Below, piece after piece: positions 1 through 8,842 of a stretch of DNA of 64,000 nucleotides. The stretch is from CBDCFL01 sp965216135. GTDB taxonomy: Bacteria > Pseudomonadota > Alphaproteobacteria > Rhodobacterales > Rhodobacteraceae. Position numbers and translations under genes: made by a program. The notes under the pieces are model-generated. The model was not told the origin of the DNA. It worked only from the letters and a program-made list of their open reading frames with translations, and did not search any database. The stretch lies in assembly GCA_965216135.1 (NCBI GenBank), contig CBDCFL010000024.1, positions 496,001 through 560,000 of the forward strand, given 5' to 3'. Each line of letters starts with the position of its first letter. Positions within the stretch are counted from its first letter, which is position 1.

Positions 1-250
1 CCTCGCGCCCTTCGAATGCCTTTGCCAGGATCGATTCAGAGCCTGTTGCTTTCAGATAGGCCACCGCCAACACCGCAAACAGAATGAACGGGGCGGTTGA
101 AATTAGCGCATCGAGCGCAAATCCAAGCGTCGGCCCAAGCTCGCCTCGGTCAAAAATTGCCACCAGAACCGGGATTATCAGGATCGCGGTCCACGCCTTG
201 TCGGGTCGAAAATTCGCCGATGGAGAATCATGGGAATGAATTTCAGCCAT
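1..250 (-). CDS. Permease of the DUF318/ArsP type (N-terminal part, cut by window edge)
   Basis: The first 83 codons are present and run off the left edge. After a short polar start containing HSHD there is a hydrophobic segment (AILIIPVLVAIF), then a second one (FILFAVLAVAYLKATG) ending in a motif typical of the YraQ/DUF318 permeases. Some members of that family export trivalent organoarsenicals (ArsP). The start ATG (248-250) overlaps the stop of the upstream ArsR-type gene in an ATGGCTGA junction, so the two are translationally coupled. The family call is from memory of the N-terminus only; the substrate is unknown. Confidence 0.6.
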   Translation of the reverse strand, partial: MAEIHSHDSPSANFRPDKAWTAILIIPVLVAIFDRGELGPTLGFALDALISTAPFILFAVLAVAYLKATGSESILAKAFEGRE

Positions 251-587
251 GGGCGTGACTTTCGTCAGGTGTTTCGGCATCTGCGCAGCATTCCGACAAC
301 AGGAAATCCGACAATTCCCTTACTTTTTCGTAAGCCGCCGCCACGCAGATGATGCTGCGCCCCTGCTTGGCCTGATTGACCAGCCCGGAGTTTGCGAGGA
401 TTTTCATATGGTGGGTCAACGTCGATCCTGTGATCCTGCTTCTTTGCCCCAGCGTCCCGATCGTCAAACCTTCGGATCCCGCCCGCACGATGATGCGCAA
501 AACGGCCAGACGCTGCTCGGATCCAAGTGCGGCAAAGACCGAAGCGGCCTCGACCAGCGGCGGAGATTTGGGCGACTCATGTTTCAT
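243..587 (-). CDS. ArsR/SmtB-family transcriptional regulator
   Basis: A 114-residue winged-helix protein. Residues 14-80 form the ArsR core (FAALGSEQRLAVLRII, then a recognition helix around GSTLTHHMKILANSGLV). A vicinal cysteine pair lies near the C-terminus (SECCAD), a possible thiol or metalloid sensing site. It is the first gene of a two-gene unit with the permease and overlaps it by 8 bp. An inverted repeat touches its start codon, which fits autorepression. The inducer is unknown; arsenic compounds are a guess from the neighbour. Confidence 0.8.
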   Translation of the reverse strand: MKHESPKSPPLVEAASVFAALGSEQRLAVLRIIVRAGSEGLTIGTLGQRSRITGSTLTHHMKILANSGLVNQAKQGRSIICVAAAYEKVRELSDFLLSECCADAETPDESHAHG

Positions 588-615
588 ATTTCGATAATGC
601 TAGAAATATCGAAAT
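588..615. promoter_or_regulatory. Perfect inverted repeat, likely ArsR operator
   Basis: The arms ATTTCGATA (588-596) and TATCGAAAT (607-615) are exact reverse complements separated by 10 bp. The repeat directly abuts the ATG of the ArsR-type gene, so a dimer bound here would cover the start region. I see no Shine-Dalgarno sequence between the repeat and the ATG, so the mRNA may be leaderless. Confidence 0.65.
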
Positions 616-696
616 GACGCAAGTATCATATTTGTGCCCGGATCACCCGCCGCGCCCGCACTACTCTTCACCCGCACCGTAAGGGCCGCGCGCGAC

Positions 697-840
697 AGTG
701 GGTGGGCGCTGCCGCCGGCTGAGGTCTTCACTTTATGGTGTCACCGCTCCTGCCGTCATTTCATCGCGCCAACGTCACAACAGCGCCCGCCCATCAGGGC
801 GGTCGGGCGCGGCCCGGGCCGCTTGGCGGCTGTTCCGGGC
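697..840 (-). repeat. Dispersed structured repeat, copy R1 (truncated by IS)
   Basis: This is the reverse-strand version of the intergenic repeat found eight more times in the window. Recognisable modules are GGGTGGGCGC at 700-709, GAGGTC..CACTTTATGGTG, GCGCCCGCCC, GGGCGGTCGGGCGC and TGTTCCGGG. Its first hairpin is GCCGC/GCGGC, unlike any other copy but still paired. The IS5 element starts 4 bp beyond its end. The stretch 618-696 holds nothing recognisable. Confidence 0.7.
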
Positions 841-861
841 GTAAGAGTCCGTCCGGAGACT

Positions 862-1281
862 TTATGTAGGATTACAGAGTTTTCGGAGCATGAGTCGAAT
901 GGACGCGAGCTTGATGAAGGCGAGCGCGTTGCGGTTGAGGTTCTCCCAGTCCTTGGCCAGTCGGCGGCAGCGGTTAAGCCAGGCGATGGTGCGTTCGACC
1001 ACCCAACGCCTGGGCTGGACGACGAAGCCCTTCACCCGATCGGATCGCTTGACGATCTCGGTCTCGAGATCGGGCAGGATGCCGGCCAGGGCGCGGTGAA
1101 AGACCGGCCCCTGATAGGCGCTGTCGGCGAACAATTTCCCGAGAAAGGGAAACAGACCGAACAAGGTCGCCAGCAGCGCGAGACCGCCGTCGCGATCCTG
1201 AACGTCGGCGGCGGTGACGATGCCGTGCAGCAGCAAGCCTTGCGTATCGACCAGAACATGCCGCTTCTTGCCCTTGATCAA
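862..1281 (-). CDS. IS5-family transposase, downstream frame (OrfB)
   Basis: It encodes the C-terminal catalytic half, starting with KGKKRHVLVDTQGLL, then the second Asp (LFADSAYQGP) and the closing Glu region (RRWVVERTIAWLNRCRR). Read with a -1 frameshift from OrfA the fused protein continues as ARIDSHGFDAGK..KGKKRH, the normal IS5-family order. It is probably made only as an OrfA-OrfB fusion. It is intact and identical in length to the copy at 62766-63185. Confidence 0.88.
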   Translation of the reverse strand: MIKGKKRHVLVDTQGLLLHGIVTAADVQDRDGGLALLATLFGLFPFLGKLFADSAYQGPVFHRALAGILPDLETEIVKRSDRVKGFVVQPRRWVVERTIAWLNRCRRLAKDWENLNRNALAFIKLASIRLMLRKLCNPT

Positions 1282-1700
1282 CTTGCCGGCATCGAAGCCG
1301 TGGCTGTCGATGCGAGCCCCCCTTTTTCAGCGCTTTTCACACTCTGACTGTCGATGATGCAGGCCGTGGGGCTGGCTTCGCGCGCGGCTTTCTCGCGGCA
1401 CTTGAGGTAGAGCGCATGATGGATGCGATCCAGCGTGCCGTCCCAGTTCCACAGGCCGAGGTACTCATGCACGGTGCTTCTGGGCGGCAAATCCTTGGGC
1501 AGCGCGCGCCACTGGCAGCCGGTGCTCAGAATGTACATCACGCCGTTGATCACCTCGCGGATAGCGACGCGCCGTTTGCCGCCGCCGGGCTTGCCCGGCG
1601 GGATCAGCGGCTCGATATGCGCCCATTCCGCATCGGTCAGGTCGCTCGGATAACGCAGTTTGTCGCGGTTGTAGCGCGGGCGGTTGTCGGCAGTCCACAT
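1278..1700 (-). CDS. IS5-family transposase, upstream frame (OrfA)
   Basis: It encodes the N-terminal part of an IS5-family transposase, with the start chosen at MWTADNRPRY (1698-1700) after a GAGG ribosome-binding site. It contains the helical DNA-binding domain (LTDAEWAHIEPLIPP, then CQWRALPKDLPP) and reaches the first catalytic Asp in IDSQSVKSAEK. Just after this a run of five A and six G on the coding strand (complement of 1317-1327) allows a -1 shift into OrfB. It has Glu where the other copy has Asp (HEYLG against HDYLG). Confidence 0.88.
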   Translation of the reverse strand: MWTADNRPRYNRDKLRYPSDLTDAEWAHIEPLIPPGKPGGGKRRVAIREVINGVMYILSTGCQWRALPKDLPPRSTVHEYLGLWNWDGTLDRIHHALYLKCREKAAREASPTACIIDSQSVKSAEKGGLASTATASMPAS

Positions 1701-1813
1701 GGGGCACCTCAAGAGCAAATTCACCACCCCAGAGAATCACAGCTGATTCAGCTCTTCAAGAGGGCGCGCCGGATAACCGATTCATCCGACTCATAAAGTC
1801 CCCGGACGGACAC

Positions 1814-2916
1814 TGAGGAACACGCCGGTCACCGACCTGAGGCCGCTGGTCGAGCTGGGCAGGCTGCAGCGCCTTGACCTGAGAAACTCGCGGGTCACCG
1901 ATTTGCGGCCCATTACGGGGCTGACCCGATTGGCCGAAGTCTCGCCCGGCGATCCGGGTCTGGACTTCACAGGTTGCGCGGCCACCGACATAGACCCGCG
2001 CATTGCAGAGATCGCAGATATTGCACATTCCGGCGAGCGGGCGCGGGAGTTGTTTGACTATCTGAAGCACTGGGAGCCGCCTGAGGGCGACGAGAGCCCG
2101 CCAGAGCAAGACGCGCTGCTGCCGGTCAGCCTGATCGAGGGCAAGCTGGAGATCGCCGCCAGCCTCCCCGGGGCGGACGAGCAGGATGACGCGTTGAAGC
2201 GCGATCTGCACCAGCAATTGCGGACGCGCGCGGGCGATCTGGCGCAACTGGCGGGCAACCGGTTTAACCGACTTGCCGCGCGCAGCCGGTCGCTGCAGGC
2301 GCGGCTGGATTTCGAAATTGAAGCGCTGGACATGTTGCTGGTGCATCTGGACGTGGACAGTCTCGCGGAAACTTATGCGCGCCGGGATACGCGGACGGGC
2401 GAGGATGAATTCACCCCGGATGTGATCGACGCCTTGGCCGATGTCGCCCGGGTCGGGCCGGGCCTGACACTGGACAATGCGTCGGTCGAATTGTTGCTGG
2501 AGCGCAAGCGGCGGTTTGAGGAAGGGCCGCCGAGTGAGGCTGACAAGGCCGCCCAGGATGCAATGAGCCGCGTGGTTGCCGATGATGCTGACGCCTTCGG
2601 TGAGAACATTCGCGATCTTGAACGTGCAATTTCCGAGTTGAAAGACAACACCGCGGCCTTTGCATCCAAGAGCTCGCTCAACCGCAACATCGTTATTGTA
2701 TTGGGCGGTCTGACGGCTGCAGGATTCTTTGGCGAAGCAGGCAGAGCGTTGTTTGGATTTGCGCTGTCAAATATGGGGACGCTCGCCGCCGTCGCCGAGG
2801 CAAGCGGCATCGGTCAGTTGTTCGCCATGGTGATGTCGAATGTGCCGGATTTCCGGCAGGCGTGGGAATGCACAAAAGTAGCGGCGGGCAAAGCGCGCGG
2901 AAAACCCGGTGTGTAA
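1814..2916 (+). pseudogene. Leucine-rich repeat protein, 5' part removed by IS
   Basis: The frame is open from the IS edge to the stop at 2914-2916 but has no start of its own. The first 37 residues are internalin-like repeats (PVTDLRPLVELGRLQRLDLR, then RVTDLRPITGLTRL). They are followed by a long acidic helical region and a hydrophobic segment near the C-terminus (NIVIVLGGLTAAGFFG). Nothing matching the missing N-terminal repeats is seen left of the IS, so the IS sits at a rearrangement junction rather than a simple insertion. The function is unknown. 2917-3100 holds nothing recognisable. Confidence 0.75.
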
Positions 2917-3121
2917 CGAATGATCGCCGCCACATATTGGGGAGCGTGTGAATTCTAACACAACATATAGACCCACCCAACACCTGATGCGCGGAAATCA
3001 ACTGCTATTAACGTAATGAATTAAAGGGATTTTCACGTTTATCTCTTCATGCTAGCGTGCCGCGAACGAATGAGCATCGGGTCAAAGAGCCCGGGCCACG
3101 AGGCAGTAAAAGGCATATGAC

Positions 3122-4519
3122 GTGGAAAAACGTCTGGGGCAGGTTGCCCGCTATGGGCTATTTTTATTGGCATTGACGCTGTTGGCGGTATTGCCGCCCC
3201 TGCGTGGCGAGTCCGCTCCCTACGCGGCGATGGTGATGGATGCGAGGAACGGCGAGGTTTTGCATTCGCGCAATGCCGACACCCGCCTGCTTCCGGCCTC
3301 GCTGACCAAGATGATGACGCTGTACATCGCCTTTGAGGCGGTCAAAAGCGGTGAAATATCGCTCGACTCGGCCGTAAGGATCTCCAAATTCGCCGCCAAC
3401 GAGCCGCCATCGAAGCTGGGCCTGCGTGCCGGGTCCACGATCAAGTTCCGCTACCTGATCCGCGCGGCGGCGGTGAAATCGGCCAATGATGCCGCCACCG
3501 CCATCGGCGAGGCACTGGAAGGCTCCGAGGCCGCGTTCGCGCGGCGCATGAACCGCACCGCCAAGGCCATCGGCATGACGCGCACGACCTTCAAGAACGC
3601 CCATGGGCTGACCGAGCAGGGGCACATGTCGACCGCCCGCGACATGACGATCCTGGGCCGCCAGCTGGTGTACGACCACCCGGAATATTACAACCTGTTC
3701 TCGCGGCGCTCCACACACGCGGGCCTGCGCGCGGTTGCCAATACAAATTCGCGGTTCCTGGGCTCTTACCGCGGTGCCGATGGCATCAAGACCGGTTACA
3801 CGGCGGCGGCCGGGTTCAATCTGGTCGGCTCGGCGCGGCGTGGCGATGAGCGCATCATCACCACGGTTTTCGGCGGGGTTTCCAGTGCGGCGCGCAACCG
3901 TAAAGTCAGCGAGCTGATGGATCTGGGCTTCCGCCGCGCGCCCAGTTCGGTACGCACGCGGCGTCCGGCACCACCGGCCTATGGCGCTGGCGGGGCGGCG
4001 CCCAATGTCCAGCTGGTGCGCGCGATCAGGCAAAGCCCGTGGCCTGTCGCGCGGCCCGGTTCTGACCTGCCCGAGGCAACAATCCTGGCGATGGCGGCCG
4101 ATATTCAGCACGTGCTGGCGACAGTTCCCCCGGCCGCGTCTGTCACGGCAAGCGCACAGGCGTTGGCCCGGTCGCCACGGCCCATGGCGCGGCCCGATCT
4201 GACCCTGATGGTGGCCAGCGTTGCCGCCGTGGAGCCGGCGCCCGGACCCGAGGTCGTCACCCGCATCTCGACATCGGGCGGACGCCACTGGGGCATCAAT
4301 ATCGGCCGCTATAACACCAGTTTCGCGGCCGAGCGCGAGCTTTTGAAAACTGCGCTGGCCGAGATCGGAATGCTCGATGAGGCCTTGCGCAAGGTGGTCC
4401 GCTCATCGCGCGGCTATGAGGCCAATTTCGTCGGCATGACCCAGGAAATGGCTGCACTGGCCTGCCGCCGCCTGGAAGCCCGCTCGATGACTTGCACGAC
4501 ACTGGGACCGAGCGGGTAG
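3122..4519 (+). CDS. D-alanyl-D-alanine carboxypeptidase, class A PBP (DacC-like) with C-terminal SPOR-like domain
   Basis: A periplasmic serine peptidase that trims the terminal D-Ala from peptidoglycan stems. All three penicillin-binding motifs are present: S60-L-T-K63, S120-A-N122 and K223-T-G. Residues 9-27 form a signal segment. After residue 285 a Pro/Ala-rich linker leads to a C-terminal domain (RHWGINIGRYNTSFAAE) resembling the SPOR peptidoglycan-binding fold of Rhodobacterales homologues. The start is GTG at 3122, with AAAGG eight bases upstream; the nearby ATG at 3117 is out of frame. Confidence 0.9.
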   Translation: MEKRLGQVARYGLFLLALTLLAVLPPLRGESAPYAAMVMDARNGEVLHSRNADTRLLPASLTKMMTLYIAFEAVKSGEISLDSAVRISKFAANEPPSKLGLRAGSTIKFRYLIRAAAVKSANDAATAIGEALEGSEAAFARRMNRTAKAIGMTRTTFKNAHGLTEQGHMSTARDMTILGRQLVYDHPEYYNLFSRRSTHAGLRAVANTNSRFLGSYRGADGIKTGYTAAAGFNLVGSARRGDERIITTVFGGVSSAARNRKVSELMDLGFRRAPSSVRTRRPAPPAYGAGGAAPNVQLVRAIRQSPWPVARPGSDLPEATILAMAADIQHVLATVPPAASVTASAQALARSPRPMARPDLTLMVASVAAVEPAPGPEVVTRISTSGGRHWGINIGRYNTSFAAERELLKTALAEIGMLDEALRKVVRSSRGYEANFVGMTQEMAALACRRLEARSMTCTTLGPSG

Positions 4520-4762
4520 AATGCCCAAACCCGAGTTGCGTTCGCTCGCCAAAAATCGACCGTTTTTGACCAGAAGATGCCTCTGGCATGCCTGGCAAAA
4601 AATCTCATGTGCCTCAGGTTGGATTAGGACTATGGCAAGCGTTCAATTAGAGCGCGATCTTTTGGGGTGAACCTGAAGTTTCGCAACCCAAGGTTGGGAG
4701 TTCAAAAATGCGACCCTTCATTGTATGTTTCGAGTTCAAATCAATTTGCAAGGGACGGGAAA

Positions 4763-5052
4763 ATGCGAGTTTTAGTGACATCGATTGCCGCGTTTTTTAT
4801 AAGCAATATGCTTGTTCTCGCCGAAGAAGGTGATCGCTCTAGGGCTGAATATCTTGACGGTCCAACACCAACAGCTTCCTGATGCCAAAAAATTTCGGCA
4901 TGCCTGACCGTGGTACTTTCACCTTTTCTGACCTGCCCCCGGGCAAGTACCGCGTGCTTGTCGAGTTGACTCAAAGCGATCATGGGCCTCGCCTAAAAAA
5001 TCATCCACGCGATTGGCCGTCCATGGACCTGATCTATATCCAGTTGAACTGA
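4763..5052 (+). pseudogene. Small secreted protein, probably split by a frameshift
   Basis: The first frame (4763-4882) gives a signal peptide (MRVLVTSIAAFFISNMLVLA) and 19 further residues, preceded by AAGGGACGGG. Its TGA overlaps the ATG of a second frame (4882-5052) in a TGATG junction. The second frame reads MPKNFGMPDRG, then FTFSDLPPGKYRVLVEL, which resembles a beta-sandwich strand pair. One secreted protein broken by a small indel is more likely than two coupled genes. No family was recognised. 4520-4762 holds nothing recognisable. Confidence 0.4.
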
Positions 5053-5745
5053 CATAAAGCCGGTAGTGGCCGCATCCGTCAGCTAGAAAGAATTGGTACT
5101 CCCAAGCCAAATCGGTTGCGGGAGTTTCACTTCTTGTGTGTCTCGGAGCACTACAGCAACACTAATTAGGTGGAAATCATGGAATTCACTTTGGCAACTT
5201 TCAACACGTATTGGCTGTTCGACAACGAAGCACCTCTTCAACGTTGGGGTGCAAAATTGCCGGATGGCGGAATAGAGGAAAAAATCGACCTTATCGCCCA
5301 AAAGATCATTGCGATTGGCCCAAACGGAGCGGATATTGTTGCGCTGCAAGAAGTTGAAGGAGCCGTAGTCCTTGAGCTACTCATGGCGAAACTGGGAGAG
5401 TTGGGGTCACCACTAAGATATTGGTGGAGCAGCGAAACGTTAGACCCCTACACAGGCCAGAATGTTGCGGTAATCAGTCGTTTTCCCGCCACTACATCAC
5501 CATGACACGCTTGGATCAAACTGTGCTACCATACTATGATCACCGAAATATCGAACGTGTTGGCAGTCTTGGTAAGTTTCTTAGAGTAGACATCGAAGTC
5601 GATGGTCAAGTCATTTCTCTGTTCGTTTTACACCTTAAATCTCAAAGGAGTGGGACAGAAGAAACTCGGTTACTTCGAAATGCCCAGGCACGCATTGTTC
5701 GTAACTTCACTAGACCAAGGGTCGAGCAAGGAAACTCCCGATCGC

Positions 5746-5754
5746 CGTCTTTCA
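5746..5754. repeat. Target-site duplication, left copy (CGTCTTTCA)
   Basis: The nine bases CGTCTTTCA recur at 7216-7224 on the other side of the IS256-family element. Joining the two flanks restores the EEP reading frame across the site, which supports a simple insertion there. Confidence 0.8.
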
Positions 5755-5882
5755 GGGAGTATCTGAAACTCTGTGTATGGCGCTCAGCCCATGCAGTTAA
5801 AACGGGTCATTTGTTGAACCGTTCCGGGTAGAGAATAGCGAACTGGTTTCGGGCGGCAACCTATTCTCTGACGCAGCGACCC
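5755..5882. repeat. Extra copy of the IS256-family left end
   Basis: This 128-bp block matches 5883-6010 except at three positions. It ends exactly where the second copy begins. It contains no coding start and looks like a remnant of a nested or recombined element. Confidence 0.85.
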
Positions 5883-5934
5883 GGGAGTATCTGAAACTCT
5901 GTGTATGGCGCTCAGCCCATGCAGTTAAAACGGG

Positions 5935-7157
5935 TCATTTATTGAACCGTTCTGGGTAGAGAATAGCGAACTGGTTTCGGGCGGCAACCCATTCTCTGAC
6001 GCAGCGACCCGCCTTTTCGAAATTGCGGATGGCCAGATAGATCAGCTTGGTGGCGGCGGCATCGGTTGGAAAGCTGCCCGGGTTTTGGTGGTTTTCCGGA
6101 TCACCCGGTTCAGGCTTTCGATGGCGTTGGTGGTGTAGATGATCTTGCGCACCGCTGGCGGGAAGGCAAAGACCTGGATGACCTCCTGCCATGCTCGCCG
6201 CCAGCTTGGGGCGATTGAAGGATATTTGTCGCCCCATTCGGCTTCAAAATCATCAAGGGCTTTGGCGGCTTCCCCGTCATCTACGGCCTGATAAATCAGC
6301 TTCAGATCTTTGGCGACAGCCTTGCGATCCTTCCAGCCGCAGAAGTTCAGGGAATGGCGCACAAGGTGCACGATACAGGTTTGAACCGTCGTATCGGGGA
6401 AAGCTGCGTTGATGGCGTCAGGGAAGCCCTTGAGGCCATCAACGACGGCAATCAGGATATCCTCCTGGCCCCTGTTCTTCAGATTATTCATGACCGACAG
6501 CCAGAATTTGGCTCCCTCGTTGTTGGCAATCCAAAGCCCCAGAACCTCACGTTCACCCTCAGGGGTGACGCCCAGAGCCACATAAACGGCCTTGTTCTTA
6601 ACCTGGCGGCTTTCCGCATCGCGGATTTTGACCCGCAGGGCATCTAGGAAAACGATGGGATAGACCGGCTCCAAAGCCCGGTTTTGCCAGTCTGAAACCT
6701 CCTCCAGAACCGCATTGGTGACACGGCTGATCAGATCGGCAGAAACGCGCAGGCCATAAACCTCTTCAAGATGGGCGCGGATATCGCGGGTGGACAGACC
6801 CGCCGCATAAAGCCCGATGATCCTGTCATCCATCCCGTCGATCCGGGTCTGGCCTTTCTGGATCAACTCCGGCTCGAAACTTCCGTCCCTGTCACGCGGG
6901 ATGTCAATTGGCACTGCGCCGTCATTGCCCTTCAGCACCTTGCGCGCCGCCCCATTGCGTCGGTTGGATTGCTGGCTTGCAGGCTCACCATGCGGTTCAT
7001 AGCCCAGATGCTCGGTAAGTTCAGCGCCCAGCATTCGTTCCATCAGCCGAACCTTGAGTTCCTTCATCAGGCCCTTGTCGCCGAGCAAATCCTCAGGCCG
7101 TTCAACGCCGCTAAGCAGCTCGTCCAGTAGTTCCCTGGAAATCGTCATTGTCGTCAT
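5935..7157 (-). pseudogene. IS256-family (Mutator-like) transposase, C-terminal frameshift
   Basis: The main frame (6042-7157) shows the IS256 pattern: HLGYEPHGEP near the N-terminus, then the DDE-type catalytic region VFLDALRVKIRD, VVDGLKGFPDAI and the FEAEWGDKYPSI helix, followed by YTTNAIESLNRVIRK. Near 6085 a 1-base deletion shifts the frame. The expected C-terminus (SFPTDAAATKLIYLAIRNFE to the end) continues in another frame to 5935. The catalytic residues precede the break but the last 50 or so residues are replaced, so the protein is probably inactive. Confidence 0.85.
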
Positions 7158-7215
7158 GCTCCTTCAGTTTGGAAGCATGGGCCAAATCAGTCATACACAG
7201 AAGGACGGACACTCT

Positions 7216-7224
7216 CGTCTTTCA
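7216..7224. repeat. Target-site duplication, right copy (CGTCTTTCA)
   Basis: This is the partner of 5746-5754, immediately outside the right end of the IS256-family element. Confidence 0.8.
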
Positions 7225-7419
7225 CGGCGATCGTAGGAGATTTGAACGATATCCCTCGATCATCTCCGCTCGATATCCTTATGGGTCGGCATGATGCCAG
7301 CTACAATCTAGAATCCGCGACGGCCAGACTCCCAGAAGAAGAACAGTATACGTACACTTACGATGGAGAGAACCAGCAACTCGATCACATTCTTCTGAGT
7401 AAATTCACACATGACAGAA

Positions 7420-8842
7420 GGTAGTGCCCCCGGACGTGGTGTAAATTGTTCTCCGGCTGGGTGTTGAGCCGGTTTACAGGGCGGCGATTTTCGCCGGGTC
7501 CATGGTGGTATCCTCGCAGATGGCGGCGACGGTTTCCAGCGTCATGTAACGACGTGTGACTGCCCATTCGTCGTTCTGCTCCAGCATAAGTGCGCCGACG
7601 AGGCGTCTGATCGCGGCCTCGTTAGGGAAAATACCGACGACATTTGTTCGGCGCTTGATCTCTTTGTTGAGGCGTTCAAGCGGATTGGTGGAGTGTATTT
7701 GCCGCCAGTGAGCTTGCGGGAACGTCTTGTAGGCCAGCACGTCTTCCTCGGCGCGCAGCATCAGCTCGGCGAGCTTGGGATGACGCGGCTGGAAAGCCTC
7801 GATCAGCTTGGTCCAGTGTTCCTTCGAGTCTGCCAGCGTGTCCTGATCGAAGGCTGTTCTGAGCGCGGCCGTGACGATGGGACGGTCCTTCTTGCCGACG
7901 CAGGCCAGGGCATTGCGCATGAAGTGCACGCGACAGCGCTGGATCGTAGCACCCAGCACTTTGGCGGCGGCCCCCTTCAGGCCTTTATGTTCGTCAGCGA
8001 TGATCAGCTTTACCCCGCGCAGGCCGCGATCGGCCAGAGCGCGCAGGAATTCGTCCCAGAACACCTCGGCTTCGCTGGGTTGGATGGCGATGCCCAGAAC
8101 CTCGCGCCGCCCGTCGGTGTTGACCGCAACCGCCACTATGGCTGCCACGCTGACGATCCGTCCCGAACGCCGCACCTTGATGTAGGTGGCGTCCAGCCAG
8201 AGATAGGGCCATTCGCCCTCCAGTGGCCGGTCAAGGAAGGCGTCAACGCGTTCGTCGATCTCCACGCACAGGCGGGATACCTGGCTCTTGGAGACGCCCG
8301 TCATGCCCATGGTCTTGACCAGATCATCCACTGATCGCGTTGAGACGCCCTGAATGTAGGCTTCCTGGATCACCGCGGTCATTGCTTTCTCCGAGGCCCG
8401 GCGTGGTTCCGGAAACTCCGGGAAATACGTCCCCTTGCGCAGTTTCGGGATCTGAACATCAACGGTCCCGGCGCGGGTTTCCCATCGGCGCGGGCGATAT
8501 CCGTTCCGGTGGTTCACCCGCCCGGCCGAGCGTTCATGCACCCCGGCACCGCACAGCTGATCCACATCCAGTGCCATCAACCGGTCGGCAACAAAACCCA
8601 GCATCTCGGCCAAAATCTGATGATCGGCGGTCTCGGAAAGAAGCGCCTTCAGCGCGGCGGTTTCTGATATCGTGTCCTTGGTCATGGGTGATCTCCTCGA
8701 TCGGTAGGTCAGGTTGCAACCCAAACCCTACCGGAGAACGTCCATGGCCGCCCAGCAACCCGCGCGGACTTCGCCTGAGCTACGCGAGGCTCCACTCAGC
8801 CCGCGCTAACGTCGGAATTACACCACGTCCGGGGGCACTACC
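7420..8842 (-). mobile_element. Second IS256-family insertion sequence
   Basis: Perfect 25-bp inverted repeats (GGTAGTGCCCCCGGACGTGG and five more bases) mark both ends. A shorter reading from GTGCC (7424-8838) is also possible. The flanking eight bases do not match (TGACAGAA left, CGCGCTGA right). The left flank is the EEP gene and the right flank the 3' end of a GntR gene, so an adjacent deletion probably occurred. It belongs to a different IS256 subgroup from its neighbour at 5755. Confidence 0.88.
7474..8685 (-). CDS. IS256-family transposase
   Basis: An intact 403-residue transposase. The start was chosen at MTKDTISETAALKALL (8685), as in related proteins, after an AGGAG site. Key regions are the N-terminal GRVNHRNGYRPRRWETRAG motif, then WLDATYIKVRR (first Asp), IIADEHKGLKG (second Asp) and the helix with HPKLAELMLRAEEDVL, followed by IHSTNPLERLNKEIKRR. 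It is complete and flanked by perfect terminal repeats, so the element may be mobile. Confidence 0.9.
   Translation of the reverse strand: MTKDTISETAALKALLSETADHQILAEMLGFVADRLMALDVDQLCGAGVHERSAGRVNHRNGYRPRRWETRAGTVDVQIPKLRKGTYFPEFPEPRRASEKAMTAVIQEAYIQGVSTRSVDDLVKTMGMTGVSKSQVSRLCVEIDERVDAFLDRPLEGEWPYLWLDATYIKVRRSGRIVSVAAIVAVAVNTDGRREVLGIAIQPSEAEVFWDEFLRALADRGLRGVKLIIADEHKGLKGAAAKVLGATIQRCRVHFMRNALACVGKKDRPIVTAALRTAFDQDTLADSKEHWTKLIEAFQPRHPKLAELMLRAEEDVLAYKTFPQAHWRQIHSTNPLERLNKEIKRRTNVVGIFPNEAAIRRLVGALMLEQNDEWAVTRRYMTLETVAAICEDTTMDPAKIAAL

Larger units (their letters stand above)
845..1813 (-). mobile_element. IS5-family insertion sequence, copy 1
   Basis: A 969-bp element bounded by imperfect inverted repeats (GAGTCCGTCCGG at the left, GTGTCCGTCCGG read inward from the right, both followed by a GGAGACTTTATG or GGGGACTTTATG stretch). 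It carries a two-frame DDE transposase on the minus strand. A second 969-bp copy lies at 62234-63202 in opposite orientation with only a few differences. The flanking trinucleotides are TAA (left) and TGA (right), so there is no exact target duplication. Confidence 0.92.
5755..7215 (-). mobile_element. IS256-family insertion sequence with a duplicated left end
   Basis: The element lies inside the EEP gene between 9-bp direct repeats. Its ends share CTGTGTATG at the inner part of imperfect terminal repeats (GGGAGTATCTGAAACTCTGTG at the left). The left-end sequence is present twice in tandem, at 5755-5882 and again from 5883. The copies differ at three positions in 128 bp, so the duplication is not recent or came from a related element. 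The transposase is on the minus strand and frameshifted. Confidence 0.85.
5179..7423 (+). pseudogene. Endonuclease/exonuclease/phosphatase (EEP) family gene, frameshifted and interrupted by IS256-family element
   Basis: The N-terminal part (5179-5505) has the EEP signature LATFNTYWLF and ADIVALQEVEG. A frameshift near 5497 moves the frame to LDQTVLPYYDHRN and ISLFVLHLKSQ. At 5754 an IS interrupts it. After the IS the frame resumes at 7225 with AIVGDLNDIPRSSPLD and QQLDHILLS, the EEP metal-binding and closing motifs. The coding sequence ends in a stop codon (7422-7424) at the end of a second IS, so the original 3' end may be lost. An intact EEP paralogue lies at 33261-34061. The start ATG at 5179 follows AGGTGG. 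Confidence 0.8.

Noticed and set aside
3164..4288. 374-codon frame antisense to the D,D-carboxypeptidase
   Set aside because: The carboxypeptidase has all three catalytic motifs on the other strand; the antisense product is Arg/His-rich nonsense.
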